DNA from: Myxococcus stipitatus
Lineage (GTDB): Bacteria > Myxococcota > Myxococcia > Myxococcales > Myxococcaceae
DNA: 64,000 nucleotides
Direction of reading: 5' to 3'
NCBI RefSeq assembly: GCF_037414475.1
Contig: NZ_CP147913.1
Span: 5,950,001-6,014,000, forward strand
Shown here: piece after piece, positions 17,217-26,273 of the stretch
Numbering within the stretch: position 1 is the first letter of the stretch
How the letters are laid out: every line of letters starts with the position of its first letter
Position numbers and translations under genes: made by a program
The notes under the pieces: model-generated
Told to the model about the DNA's origin: nothing
Databases searched by the model: none
Seen by the model: only the letters and a program-made list of their open reading frames with translations

Positions 17217-19254
17217 GCCCGTGCGTGGACATGGGGCGGGTGTGTGGCTGCGCACGGTGGCCTGGCGGATGCGGACGTGGGTGGAGTCCGTGTTCCGCGA
17301 GGAGGAGAGTGACTTCGCCGCGGCGCTCGCGCAGGCCCGTCTGGCGGAGGAGTCGCCGCGTCCAGCGCCATCGCCTGGGGTGGTGCCTCCTTCGGCGCCT
17401 GGGCCGGGGGATGCGGCGAGCAGCTCCGCTCCTGTCGTGCCTGTCATGGTGACGGCCCCGTCGGTGAATCCCGCGACCTCCGAGCAGTGGCTGCGAGAGC
17501 ATCACGCCCGTCGTGCCGCGGGGCCGACTCCGGACTGGGTGGCCCGGGTGCGCAAGGTCGCGCCCCATCTCGTGGAGAATCTGCCCGAGGCTCCGGCGCC
17601 GCGCGCGGTGTGTGACACCGTGTTCCCGTCTCGTGCCCGGACGTTGCTCGTGGGGGCGCTGGCGGAGCTGCCTGTCTCGCCGCCCATGCTGCCGGTGGTT
17701 CCACTGCCGTCTGCTGGGACAGAGCCCGTTGGCGTGAATGACGCTGGACGCGTGGGGGCTTCCGCTCGGGCGAGTGCCGTGCCCGGAGTGGATAGACCCG
17801 TGGGGGGAGGCATGCCTCCTCGCGAGGTGCTGCGGCGCGCGGCGAAGAGGACGCTGACGCCCACGGTGCCTCCACTCGCGTCCACGCCCAGGGGGGCCGC
17901 ACCGGAGACGTCCGTGCTCGCGGGGGCACCGCCTGTGTCCGTGTCCACGGAGCTTCAGTCTGTCGTGTCTGTGCATGCGTCCGTGTCCGCGGTGGTCGTG
18001 TCTCCGCAGGCGTCCACGTTGGCGATGCCTCCGCGCGCGTCCATGTCGGTCACGGCGTCACCGGCGGCCATGCTGGCAATGCCTCCGCATGCGTCCATGT
18101 CTGTCATTGCGCCGCAGACGTCCATGCTGGCAATGCCTCCGCACGCGTCCATTCCCACGTCGTCCGGGCACGCGTCCTTGTCCGAGGTGCCTTCGCCCTC
18201 GTCCGCGCCCGCGGTGCCTCCATCCGCGTTCATATCGGGTGAGTTCTCGCACTCAGCGGGGCCCACCGTGTCCGCGTTCGCGTCCATGTCTGCGCATCCG
18301 CCTGTGCCCATGCCCGCCGCGCCTCCGCACGATGCAGGACTCACCGCGCCTTCACGCGCGGCAGCGCCCGCCGTGTCTCCGCCTGCGTCCATGCTCGCGA
18401 TGCATCCGCCTTCGTCCATGCCGGCCGCGTCTCCGCATGCGACAGGCTCCACGGTGTCTCCGCCTGCATCCACGCCCGCGATGCATCCGCCTGTGTCCAT
18501 GCCCGTCGCGCCGCTGCTCGCGACAGGGCTTGCCGCCTCCGCATGCGTGGCGGAGCCCACCGTGGCTTCGCCCACGTCCACGCCCGCGATGCATCCGCCT
18601 TCGTCCTTGCCTGCCGCGTCTGCGCACGCGTCCAGGTCCATGGTGCCTCCACTCGCGTCGTTGCCTCCGGCGTTTGTTTCTCGAGAGCAGGACCTGCTGT
18701 CCGGCAACGGCCCCGTGTCGCCGGTCGCGGCGATGATGCTTCGGGGGGCTGTCTTCACTCATCCGGTGAAGGTCGAGTCCACGCCTGTGTCTCCCTCCGA
18801 GGTGTGTGTGCCTCCATTGGGAGAAGGCGACATCGATGGCGGCCTTCATGCCGTGGGATTCACCCAGGGCTTCTCCGCATCCCAGGCCGTCGAATTGCAA
18901 CGCGGTGGCGTCGGCACGGCGCCCTCGAGAACCGGGAGTTGCTCCACGGGGGAGCTGTGGATTCCGCGGCGTCGGTTCGTCGACGAGCTGGCGCTTGCCG
19001 CTGGAGCTCAGGCCCCACTGCCGTTGGACGGGGACGCAGGCTCGACGCGGGGCCCGTCGGCGCCGCGGCCCTCGAGAGTCTCCGCCTCCTCGCGAGCTGT
19101 CCAGGTGGGAGTGGCCGCGCTCGCGGGCGGCGCCGAGTCCATGTCCCCCTCCGAAATCTCCTCCGCCCTGGCCGAGGAGCCCCTGGAGGCCATCCTCGAC
19201 CGACGGTTGTGGAAGCGGTTGCGCTGGTATGAGCGCGACCAACTGGGGGAGTGA
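17209..19254 (+). CDS. Long Pro/Ser/Ala-rich repetitive protein, function unknown
   Basis: About 681 residues. The frame opens at a TTG at 17188; I use GTG 17209, which overlaps the stop of the tube gene, though GTG 17221 is possible. The N-terminus (TWVESVFREEESDFAAALAQARL) is helical; the middle from about residue 240 to 490 is low complexity, built from drifting units such as PPASMLAMHPPSSMPAAS; the C-terminus is folded-looking and ends LEAILDRRLWKRLRWYERDQLGE. No signal peptide or enzyme motif. In this set it could be a length-setting or tethering factor for the tube, but that is speculation. Confidence 0.65.
   Translation: MARPVRGHGAGVWLRTVAWRMRTWVESVFREEESDFAAALAQARLAEESPRPAPSPGVVPPSAPGPGDAASSSAPVVPVMVTAPSVNPATSEQWLREHHARRAAGPTPDWVARVRKVAPHLVENLPEAPAPRAVCDTVFPSRARTLLVGALAELPVSPPMLPVVPLPSAGTEPVGVNDAGRVGASARASAVPGVDRPVGGGMPPREVLRRAAKRTLTPTVPPLASTPRGAAPETSVLAGAPPVSVSTELQSVVSVHASVSAVVVSPQASTLAMPPRASMSVTASPAAMLAMPPHASMSVIAPQTSMLAMPPHASIPTSSGHASLSEVPSPSSAPAVPPSAFISGEFSHSAGPTVSAFASMSAHPPVPMPAAPPHDAGLTAPSRAAAPAVSPPASMLAMHPPSSMPAASPHATGSTVSPPASTPAMHPPVSMPVAPLLATGLAASACVAEPTVASPTSTPAMHPPSSLPAASAHASRSMVPPLASLPPAFVSREQDLLSGNGPVSPVAAMMLRGAVFTHPVKVESTPVSPSEVCVPPLGEGDIDGGLHAVGFTQGFSASQAVELQRGGVGTAPSRTGSCSTGELWIPRRRFVDELALAAGAQAPLPLDGDAGSTRGPSAPRPSRVSASSRAVQVGVAALAGGAESMSPSEISSALAEEPLEAILDRRLWKRLRWYERDQLGE
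17940..18660 (+). repeat. Degenerate in-frame tandem repeats in the Pro/Ser/Ala-rich gene
   Basis: Short units of about 36-42 bases encoding variations of P-P-A-S-x-x-A-M-H-P-P-x-S-M-P-x-A recur with drift. The most alike are near 18375-18430, 18460-18510 and 18570-18620 (AMHPPSSMPAAS, AMHPPVSMPVAP, AMHPPSSLPAAS). Such arrays grow and shrink by slippage. Confidence 0.7.
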
Positions 19255-19310
19255 CACGCCGATGCTCCGTTTCCGGCGGAGGCGCCCGGCTTCGGTATGC
19301 TGCGGGCGTC

Positions 19311-20653
19311 ATGTCCGAACGCCATCGAGCGGCTGTTGTCCCAGGTGAGCCGCTACAGCCGGAGGAGGTGCTGCGCCTCCGTCTCGAGGGAAGGGTGGAG
19401 CTCATCGAGTCCGCCCACCCGCGCTACCGCCAACTCGCCGAGGCCCTGGGCGCGCGCGACTGGCGCCGGAGACTGCGAGACGTCCCGACGCTGGTTCGCG
19501 AAGTGCTGGAGTTGGAGCGCTCGTTGCCGGAGGCGCTGGAGCGCACGGAGCGGCGCGGTGAGCAGGAGGGCTGGCCGCCGGGCTCTTCGATTCCGCGAAT
19601 CGCGCGCCAGGTACGTGTGCTCCGCGTGGAGCTCACGGCGCGAGTCCGGCGGAAGTTGAAGAAGCTCCTGGTCCCCGCGGAGGAGTTGTCGCTGGAGGGT
19701 TGTCTCCTCAAGCTGGAGGACCTCCGAGGCCAGGACCTCAACCTCGAACGCTTGCCAGGCGAGTCCTTCGAACTGCACCTGGGCTCGGTCTCTGGCCTGC
19801 GGTCGTATGCCGTGTCCGCCTTGTACGCCCTGGGCAGCCTCGTCCTGGGGGGGGGGTGTGGCTCTTTCTGTCGACAGGCCCGTGGCCGCTGGTGCTGGGG
19901 GGCGGGCTCTTGGTCATGGCGCTGTGGCTGGGCGGGGCTGCGGCGCTGCTCCGACGCTGGGCACCGGGCTCCATCTGGCTCACGCCCGAGCGGCTGTTGT
20001 GGATGGCGCCCGGTGGCGAGCCTCCAGTCGCCGTGCGATGGGCCTCACTGTCCCCTGACGCCATCCAACGGGATGCGCGTGAGGGCCTTGTCATTCGTGG
20101 AGACCCGGTCCTCCACATGCCCGGCCTGAGCCAGAAGGAGTCCGAGCGGGTGCGGACCCTGCTGGAGTTGTTCTGCCATGAGCGAGTCCGGACACAGGCG
20201 AAGCAGGTGGACCGGCCCGTGGCGTTGGTGCGGTATCCCGCGCTGCTCCGCCGTGCCGACGCGTGGACGGAGGGGCAGGCCGTGGTGACGGGACGCGGCG
20301 CCTACTTCCTGCCGGACCCCACGCCGGGGGCCGCCCTGTTGCGCGCGGCGACAGGCCGCACGTTGGAGTCACAGGTCGAGCTGGAGTGGGTGCTCGAAGG
20401 GCTGCGCTGGCAACCCGAGTCCGAGCTCGACACGTACCTGGTGCGCGCCGTGGCGGAGACCGGAGGCGCGGCCTGGGCGGCCTCGGATGCGCAGGTGGCA
20501 TGGGACATCCCGCTGGAGCAGGAGGTTCATCTGTCGCGAGGGCCCGAGGTCCTCGTCGGCAAGGTCGGGCTCGATGATCAGAGCCTCGCCCACAAGCTCC
20601 TGTTCTCCTGGGGCGGAACGACGCAGGCGTTTTCTCGCAAGCCCTACTCGTGA
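19311..20653 (+). pseudogene. Membrane protein gene split by a frameshift at a G10 tract
   Basis: Two overlapping frames make one protein. From ATG 19311 the N-terminal half (LEGRVELIESAHPRYRQLAEAL to YALGSLVLGGG) is coiled-coil-like; the C-terminal half continues in another frame (VWLFLSTGPWPLVLGGG, two hydrophobic segments, then IWLTPERLLW) to 20653. The joint falls in ten Gs at 19847-19856. Eleven or eight Gs would restore one frame of about 447 residues. The intact paralog next door (20671-21978) shares the order and motifs: LEGRAEVLESA, two membrane segments, VWLTSERLLW, and a C-terminal TSWSAWD-type end. It may be a sequencing error, a true pseudogene, or a phase-variable or slippage-read gene. 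Confidence 0.8.
19847..19856 (+). other. Homopolymeric G10 tract at the frameshift
   Basis: Ten consecutive Gs inside the coding sequence, at the start of the first membrane segment of the split protein. Runs of this length are prone to replication slippage, transcriptional slippage and sequencing miscounts. Confidence 0.9.
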
Positions 20654-20670
20654 GGGAATCAACCAGCCCT

Positions 20671-21978
20671 ATGTCTCAATCCACTCGCCCCCGGGCGGAG
20701 TCCAGGTCAGAGCGAATCTCCAACGAGGATGTTCGCGTCCAGTTGGAGGGGCGCGCGGAGGTGCTCGAGTCGGCGCGAGCGCGGGTGGCCGCCCTGGAGT
20801 CGGCGCTGCGAGGCCGGAGCTGGAAGCGCAAGCTGTGCGCGAGGTCTTCGCTCGTCGCGGAGTGGCTCCAGCATGCGGAGGCCGTCGCGGAGGCGCAGGA
20901 GCGGACGGCCCGGCGCGCGGAGGTGGAGGGCTGGCCGGACGATTTGCCGCTGTTGAAGACCGCGCGCGAACTGGAGATTCGCAAGCGGAAGCTGACTACC
21001 CTGGTGCGCGAGCGATTGGCCCCGATGGTGTCTGTGTCGGGGCCCGCGGTGTTGAACGAGGAGCTGCGCCGGCTGGAGGAGCTGGTGCGCCGGCCGGCGC
21101 CGCGTTCGCCGGAGCCAGGGGAGGTGTTGCTGTATCAAACGGAGAAGATGCTCAAGGCCACTCCGAGGCAGTTGGCGGCGTGGGTGGTCTCCCTGTTGGG
21201 CGCATTCGGGGGAATGGTCGCGCTCCTCTTCGCCCTGCTGGGCCATGGGCCTTGGACGACGGGGGTTCCCACGACCCTGCTTGTGATGTCGTTGCTGGTG
21301 TTGCTGTTCAGGTCGGGCCGGGTCTGGCTGACGAGCGAGCGATTGTTGTGGGCGCCGACGTTCGGTGAGGCCCTCTCGGTTCCCCTCGAGTCCGTCCCCT
21401 TCGGGGGCGTCTGGCTGGAGTCGGCGCTCACGTTGCGCGTGGAAGGAACTCCGCGAGTCAAGGTGCCCTTCCTGTCGGACTCGCGCTACGTCGCGACGCT
21501 CGTCGCGCTGCACAGCCAGCCTCCGCTGCGGGGCCTGGCTCGCTCGGGCGTGAAGCTCGCGGACGCGGTCGTCTATCCGGCGGAACTCCAGGAGGGCGTG
21601 GAGCGCCGACCGGGATGGGCGGTGCTGCGGCCGGGTGGCGTGTCCTTCGTTCCAGAGGGCACGGGACGACAGGTGCTCTCGACGGTGTTGGGACGCGAGA
21701 CGTCGCTCCCCGCGGAGCCGGGGTGGGTGTTGGACCAGCTGCGTTGGATGTCCGCGACGGAGTTCGATGCGTGGGTGGCTCGGCTGGTGAGCGTCTCCGG
21801 AGGCACGAGCTGGTCGGCCTGGGACGGAGTGCGGCGAGGTGAGGAACCCCTCTGGAAGCAGCTTCGCCTCATGAAAGGCAATCAGGTCCTGGTGGGGCAG
21901 GTGGAGTGGTCCGCTCAGGCCGCCTCCGAGCGGGTCTTCAGCTTCTGGCCGAAGTCTTCGCCCCAAACGGAGCGCTGA
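20671..21978 (+). CDS. Two-pass membrane protein, intact paralog of the frameshifted gene
   Basis: A 435-residue protein of unrecognised family. The N-terminal 140 residues are charged and helical (LEGRAEVLESARARVAALES, TARRAEVEGWPDDLPLLKTA), followed by two adjacent hydrophobic segments (about 172-195 and 203-220) and a C-terminal cytoplasmic-looking region with SGRVWLTSERLLWAP, a PH-like strand pattern, and a second region ending SGGTSWSAWDGVRRGEEP and KGNQVLVGQVEWS. I use ATG 20671; a GTG at 20650 overlaps the previous stop (GTGA) and would add seven residues. Duplication of this gene next to a tube/DUF4255 pair suggests a membrane partner for that set. Confidence 0.75.
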   Translation: MSQSTRPRAESRSERISNEDVRVQLEGRAEVLESARARVAALESALRGRSWKRKLCARSSLVAEWLQHAEAVAEAQERTARRAEVEGWPDDLPLLKTARELEIRKRKLTTLVRERLAPMVSVSGPAVLNEELRRLEELVRRPAPRSPEPGEVLLYQTEKMLKATPRQLAAWVVSLLGAFGGMVALLFALLGHGPWTTGVPTTLLVMSLLVLLFRSGRVWLTSERLLWAPTFGEALSVPLESVPFGGVWLESALTLRVEGTPRVKVPFLSDSRYVATLVALHSQPPLRGLARSGVKLADAVVYPAELQEGVERRPGWAVLRPGGVSFVPEGTGRQVLSTVLGRETSLPAEPGWVLDQLRWMSATEFDAWVARLVSVSGGTSWSAWDGVRRGEEPLWKQLRLMKGNQVLVGQVEWSAQAASERVFSFWPKSSPQTER

Positions 21979-22023
21979 TGCCAATCATTGGGAGTGGGGC
22001 AGCCCAATCCCTGTCACCGGCGA

Positions 22024-22054
22024 CCGGGCCACGAGTCCCTGACTCGTGGCCCGG
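22024..22054. terminator. Bidirectional hairpin terminator
   Basis: A perfect 13-bp stem, CCGGGCCACGAGT and ACTCGTGGCCCGG, with a five-base loop between the convergent paralog gene (ends 21978) and the RibD-like gene (ends 22064). No U-run follows on either strand, as is usual in this GC-rich genome. Confidence 0.75.
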
Positions 22055-22063
22055 GGCCTTGCT

Positions 22064-22600
22064 TCACCGCTTGACGCTGTACTGGAGCAGGACGACGCCG
22101 GTCCGGTAGACCTTGGTCGAGAGCAGCTCCAGGTTGAGGTGAGACCCCAGCCTCGAGACGAGCGGAATCCCGGAGCCGAGCAGCAGCGGGTTCAGCTTGA
22201 TGAGGACCTCATCCACCAGCCCCGCGGCGAACAACTGGGTCGCGAGCTCACCACCCCCCGCCAGGTAGATGTCCTTGCCCTCCTGGGCCTTGAGCGTCCG
22301 CACCGCGCCGACGACGTCGTCGGTGATGAGGCGGACCTTGGGGTCCGGACTCTCCTTCATCGAGCGGGAGACGACATTCGTCTCCAGGTACGGGTAGGGG
22401 TCCGTGACGCCGAACTGCAAGCCGATGTCGTACGTCTTGCGGCCCATCACCACCGCGCCATAGGTGCGCAGCGTGGCGAGGTACTCGGTGACGTGGTCGC
22501 CCTCGTTCGAGAAGCAGTCGAACGTGTGGTCCTGACGGGCGATGAATCCATCGAGCGTGGTGGCGACGTGGTACGTGAGCTTGCGCTTCTGGGGTTGCAT
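22064..22600 (-). CDS. Dihydrofolate-reductase-like protein (RibD C-terminal domain)
   Basis: A 178-residue NADPH-dependent reductase-fold protein of the RibD_C family. Signs: HVATTLDGFIARQD at the N-terminus, YGAVVMGRKTYDIG, and the nucleotide-binding GKDIYLAGGGELATQL with DEVLIKLNPLLLGSGIPL. Stand-alone members are often of unknown substrate; riboflavin synthesis is not implied because no other rib gene is near. ATG 22600 is used, with GAGG about ten bases upstream; ten further codons are open. Confidence 0.88.
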   Translation of the reverse strand: MQPQKRKLTYHVATTLDGFIARQDHTFDCFSNEGDHVTEYLATLRTYGAVVMGRKTYDIGLQFGVTDPYPYLETNVVSRSMKESPDPKVRLITDDVVGAVRTLKAQEGKDIYLAGGGELATQLFAAGLVDEVLIKLNPLLLGSGIPLVSRLGSHLNLELLSTKVYRTGVVLLQYSVKR

Positions 22601-22918
22601 ACGAAGAGACCTCTGAGTCGGAAGTCCCACCGCGCACGAAGGGCGCTCCGCGCCAGATGGAAGGCACGGTGGGAGGGATGAAGAACGCGACGCTTTGAGA
22701 GAGAACCCCGCGTCTCACGACACGCACGTCACTCGCGCACCCGACAGAATCCCGTCGAGGGCGAGGAGGGCTTCGGAGCGCGGAGGTATCAGCGGGAAGA
22801 GGTCATGGGCAGCGCGGTTTCCCGCGCCGCCGAGCACAATGACCTCAACACGCGCCGAACGCAAGTCACGTCGCGACGTTGCACTCCCGCACTCGAGGGC
22901 TGGCCCCGAGGCGGACCG
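22601..22918. other. Intergenic region, 318 bases
   Basis: Between two minus-strand genes, so it should hold the promoter of the RibD-like gene and the end of the TPR gene transcript. No ORF, strong hairpin or promoter consensus was seen. Confidence 0.5.
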
Positions 22919-24358
22919 TCACTTCGTGCGCTGCTCGAGCTTCCGCAGTTCTCGCTCCACAGACTTGCGCTGAGCCGCGGTGACCTTGCCCGACAGGAAG
23001 AGCTGATAGGCCTTGATGGCCTCGGGGGCCTTCCCCATGTCCCGGAAAAGGTCCCCCCGATTCAAGTGGAGCACGTTGCGCTCGTGCTTCGTCTCGGTGA
23101 GCAGCGTCAGGCAGTCGTCGAAGGCGGCCTGGGCCTGGTGCCATTCCTTGTTGGACCACAGCGCGAAGCCGAGGTTGTTCAGGAACTCCGCCCAGAGGTC
23201 GATGACGGCGTCCCGCTGTTCGTCCACCTGGGGCCGCAGGATGTCGCTCTGTACATACCAGCGATGGGGCCAGTTCAGGGGCTCCCCAGCGACTTGCCGC
23301 CCGTCCGCGAGCCAGGTCCGGTAGGCCGTGGTCCACGCGCTGAGCGCTTCCTGCTTCTGCCCCGCGCTCCACTGCGCGAGCGCGGCCTCGTTCAGGGTCT
23401 GCAGGTCCTTGCGGATGCGATGGAGGTCCTCCAACGCCTTCAGGTCCTGGTCCGCGCTGCTCTCTCTTCGCCATCCCTCCTCTGACATCTCCTCGAGCTG
23501 CGCAACGGAGTATTGGCGCCCGGCGTAGGCCGAGCACGTGACGTCTACCTCTCCCCCTCGCGCGAACGTGCACTCACAGGTGGGAAGCGCGGTGCCCCCG
23601 GCCGTCCAGGAGAGGGTGTCCGCTGTCCGGGGCAATTCGCTCAGCTTGGTTTCGTCGGAGGGGAAGATTTCACCGAGACATTCGCAGATCTTCCGTGTCA
23701 CGGCCTCGCTGGCTGTCTCGTTCACCTTGGAGTCGATGCTGTCGATGACCCACAGCGTGCACGCATCCTTGGATGCGGCGAGCAGCCAGCGGGAGTTGGG
23801 AAGGTAGGCCCAATTGAGGTCGCCGCCGCCTCCTGCCTTGGCTTTCAGGGCCTTCTTCAGGGCGGCGGCTGTCGCTGGAAAGGACTCGTCGGCGGTGCGT
23901 CCTTCATCCGGGAAGAAGGAGGCGGCCCAGGCCTCCTGCTTGCGTTGGAGCCGGACCAGACACCGCTGGGTGTCTTTGCCGAAGTGGATGGCGGCGGAGG
24001 TCTTGCTCTCGGGCTCAGGGAGGAGCCGCGTCACTTCGCCCATCGCCGGACAGCCATTGAGCGGCAGGCTCGTGCGCACCAGCGCCGGGGCAACGGGCTG
24101 CCCCGTGCGTGCGTCCACCACGAAGAACGCGTCATGGAAGAAGGGGCCTTCCGCGCGGTCCAGGGTCCATGGACTGGGAACGACGAAGTAGCCCACCCGG
24201 AGTCCGGTCTCCGGGAGGTCGACCCATTGCTCCTCGACGAGGAATCGTCCGCGGCGCCAATCCTGGAAGGCGGCGGTCTTCTTGAGGTTCGCCGACGAAG
24301 CCTCTGGAACGGCCGTCGTCCCCGCGGCGACAAGGAGGGATAGGAGGAGAGGGAGCAT
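22919..24358 (-). CDS. Secreted TPR-containing protein
   Basis: A 479-residue protein with a signal peptide (LPLLLSLLVAAGTTAVPEAS). The middle is a beta-rich region with several cysteines (CPAMGE, CLVRLQ, CTLWVID, CECLGE, CECTFARGG, CSAYAGR) of unknown fold. The C-terminal 150 residues form TPR-like helices (LNNLGFALWSNKEWHQAQAAFDDCL, HLNRGDLFRDMGKAPEAIKAYQLFL). Probably periplasmic scaffolding or substrate-binding; function unknown. It follows the alternating-repeat lipoprotein gene by 60 bases on the same strand. Confidence 0.78.
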   Translation of the reverse strand: MLPLLLSLLVAAGTTAVPEASSANLKKTAAFQDWRRGRFLVEEQWVDLPETGLRVGYFVVPSPWTLDRAEGPFFHDAFFVVDARTGQPVAPALVRTSLPLNGCPAMGEVTRLLPEPESKTSAAIHFGKDTQRCLVRLQRKQEAWAASFFPDEGRTADESFPATAAALKKALKAKAGGGGDLNWAYLPNSRWLLAASKDACTLWVIDSIDSKVNETASEAVTRKICECLGEIFPSDETKLSELPRTADTLSWTAGGTALPTCECTFARGGEVDVTCSAYAGRQYSVAQLEEMSEEGWRRESSADQDLKALEDLHRIRKDLQTLNEAALAQWSAGQKQEALSAWTTAYRTWLADGRQVAGEPLNWPHRWYVQSDILRPQVDEQRDAVIDLWAEFLNNLGFALWSNKEWHQAQAAFDDCLTLLTETKHERNVLHLNRGDLFRDMGKAPEAIKAYQLFLSGKVTAAQRKSVERELRKLEQRTK

Positions 24359-24417
24359 GGAATGTCGGTGACTCTATTCCAGACGCGGCCTCGGCAGAAC
24401 CTCATCCAAGCAGAGGC

Positions 24418-26253
24418 TTAGATGTTCAGGAGCAGGTCCAACTCGAGGTCGCTCCGCGCGTCCTCCGAGAGGTTCGGGTCGTTGTCGTTGGTGTCGTAGC
24501 CGTAGATGGACCAGCCCGGAGGGATGGTCGCGCCAATACAAGACACCTGCCGAGGCTCCGCACCCACGCCGTCGCCGTCGTGGTCTGGATAGAGCACCAT
24601 CCACCGGGTGCGCGCCGGGTCTGTCTCGTCACAGTCATTGCCCGAAGCGAGCGTGAAGTATGGCGCGGGCAGCGCGGCGCCAGCGCAGGCCGAGCCCTTC
24701 TCCGGCGCCGTGGCTCCATCCGCGTCGCGGTCCACGTGGGAATACGCGAGCTGTCGCCAGAGCGTTGCATCGTCGGCCGCGCAATCCGTTCCCACGCCAG
24801 ACCAGGGTGGAGGGACCTGTCCGCTCGTGCAGAGCTGGGTGGACTCTCCCGCGCCCATGCCATCGCCATCCGAGTCCGCCCATGCGGTCAGCGAGGTATG
24901 CAGCTGCACATTCGAGTCGTCGCAGTCCGCTCCGTGCGCGCTGGTGGAGTATCCGGCGGGAAGCGCGCCCCCCACGCAGAGTTCGCCCGCCTGAGGCACC
25001 GTGAAGCCATCCCCATCCGTGTCGCGATGGGCATACGCCACCATGCGCCACGCCGAGGCATCCGAGGGGGCGCAGTCCGTGGAGGTCATGGAGTGCCCCG
25101 AGGGAATCGTGCCGCCCGCGCACACCGTTACCTGCGCGCCCGAGCCCACGCCGTCCTTGTCCGCGTCCGGGTAGATTGTCCAGCTCACGCGGATGGTGGG
25201 GTTGTGGTCATCGCAGTCGCGTCCACGAGGCACGGTGTCGTAGCCCGAAGGCAGCGTGGCTCCGCTGCACAGCACGCCGTTCTCGGGCACCGTGTCGCCA
25301 TCTCCATCCGCGTCCCGATGTGTGTACGTGCGCCATTGCCAGCGGGTCGCGTCGTCGGCCGCGCAGTCCTCGCCGAAGAAGGACTTGCCTTGCGTGGGCT
25401 GGAGCCCAGCGCACTGTCGTTGGGGCATCCCTGTTCCGTAGCCATCTCCATCCGTGTCCACGTAGACGTCACGGAACATCCACTTCGTCGAGTCCTGGTC
25501 ATCGCAATCCTCGCCCGCGGGGAGCAGGGCGTATCCCGGAGGAAATGGCTCCTGGTCGCCGATGCAGAGCGTTCCCGGTGAAGGCACCGTGGTTCCGTCG
25601 TGGTCCGCATCCCGGTACCCGTAGGCGCGCGGCACCGCGCGGAAGGGATTCGCCGGAGAGCAGTCGCCATCCCTGAGGGCATGGCCACTCGGCAGGGGCT
25701 TGAGTGCGCAGAGGAGCTTGGGCGTTCCGTATCCGTAGCCGTCCCCGTCAACGTCAGGCCATATCCGTTGCCCGCGCGCGTAACGCGCATCCTGGTCGTC
25801 ACAGTCCTCGGGGCCTGGCGCTTCGCGATAGCCGACGAGCGGGTCACCCACGCAGCCTTCCACCGGGCCAGGGGCCGTGGCTCCATCCCCGTCCTGGTCT
25901 GGATACAGGTCCTTCACGATTCGCCAGCGGGTGCGGTCCTTGTCGTCACAGTCTCCCGTGCGAGAGGCCCAGCCCGCGGGCACGGCGCTGGAGGAGGTGC
26001 ACAAGCGCTGGACAAGGCCGGTGCCCCAGGTATCGCCATCCTGGTCCCCGAACGCCGACACCTCCATCCACCGATTCTTGTCGTGGGGGTCGCAGTCCGA
26101 GGCGTCGCGCACTCCATCCCCGTCCGTGTCCAACCGGCTCGGGTCGACGGGGGGCGGGATGGGCCAATCCGGAGGGCCGTTATCGGTGCACGCTGGCAGG
26201 AGGCCAGACGCGGCCAGCGCGAGCGCCAGCCCGAGGCTTCGCAGGGTCGCCAT
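24418..26253 (-). CDS. Lipoprotein of about twelve alternating calcium-binding (TSP3-like) repeats
   Basis: A 611-residue surface lipoprotein: signal peptide and lipobox SGLLPAC, then about twelve units of roughly 49 residues. Each begins with an acidic D-x-D-G-D-G loop like thrombospondin type 3 or dockerin-type calcium sites and ends with DCDDxD and an aromatic residue. Two unit types alternate: one with T-V/A-P-x-x-G-x-x-C-x-G-x-x-L-P-x-G-Y, the other with G-x-G before the Cys. The number of acidic loops implies many bound calcium ions and a stiff rod. The start is ATG 26253; the 46 open codons upstream are not protein-like. Three-gene run with the small secreted protein upstream and the TPR protein downstream. 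Confidence 0.88.
   Translation of the reverse strand: MATLRSLGLALALAASGLLPACTDNGPPDWPIPPPVDPSRLDTDGDGVRDASDCDPHDKNRWMEVSAFGDQDGDTWGTGLVQRLCTSSSAVPAGWASRTGDCDDKDRTRWRIVKDLYPDQDGDGATAPGPVEGCVGDPLVGYREAPGPEDCDDQDARYARGQRIWPDVDGDGYGYGTPKLLCALKPLPSGHALRDGDCSPANPFRAVPRAYGYRDADHDGTTVPSPGTLCIGDQEPFPPGYALLPAGEDCDDQDSTKWMFRDVYVDTDGDGYGTGMPQRQCAGLQPTQGKSFFGEDCAADDATRWQWRTYTHRDADGDGDTVPENGVLCSGATLPSGYDTVPRGRDCDDHNPTIRVSWTIYPDADKDGVGSGAQVTVCAGGTIPSGHSMTSTDCAPSDASAWRMVAYAHRDTDGDGFTVPQAGELCVGGALPAGYSTSAHGADCDDSNVQLHTSLTAWADSDGDGMGAGESTQLCTSGQVPPPWSGVGTDCAADDATLWRQLAYSHVDRDADGATAPEKGSACAGAALPAPYFTLASGNDCDETDPARTRWMVLYPDHDGDGVGAEPRQVSCIGATIPPGWSIYGYDTNDNDPNLSEDARSDLELDLLLNI
24480..26160 (-). repeat. Tandem array of alternating 49-residue units
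   Basis: The coding repeats of the calcium-binding lipoprotein. Pairs of units form a super-repeat of roughly 295 bases, visible as recurring DNA phrases such as the codons for DCDD and for GDG. Confidence 0.75.
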
Positions 26254-26273
26254 GAGTGGAGCCCGCCTTTCGT

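Noticed and set aside
17955-18758. Cys/Gly/Asp-rich repetitive minus-strand frame resembling a metal-binding protein
   Set aside because: It is the complement of the Pro/Ser/Ala repeat region; the regular pattern comes from the repeats on the other strand.
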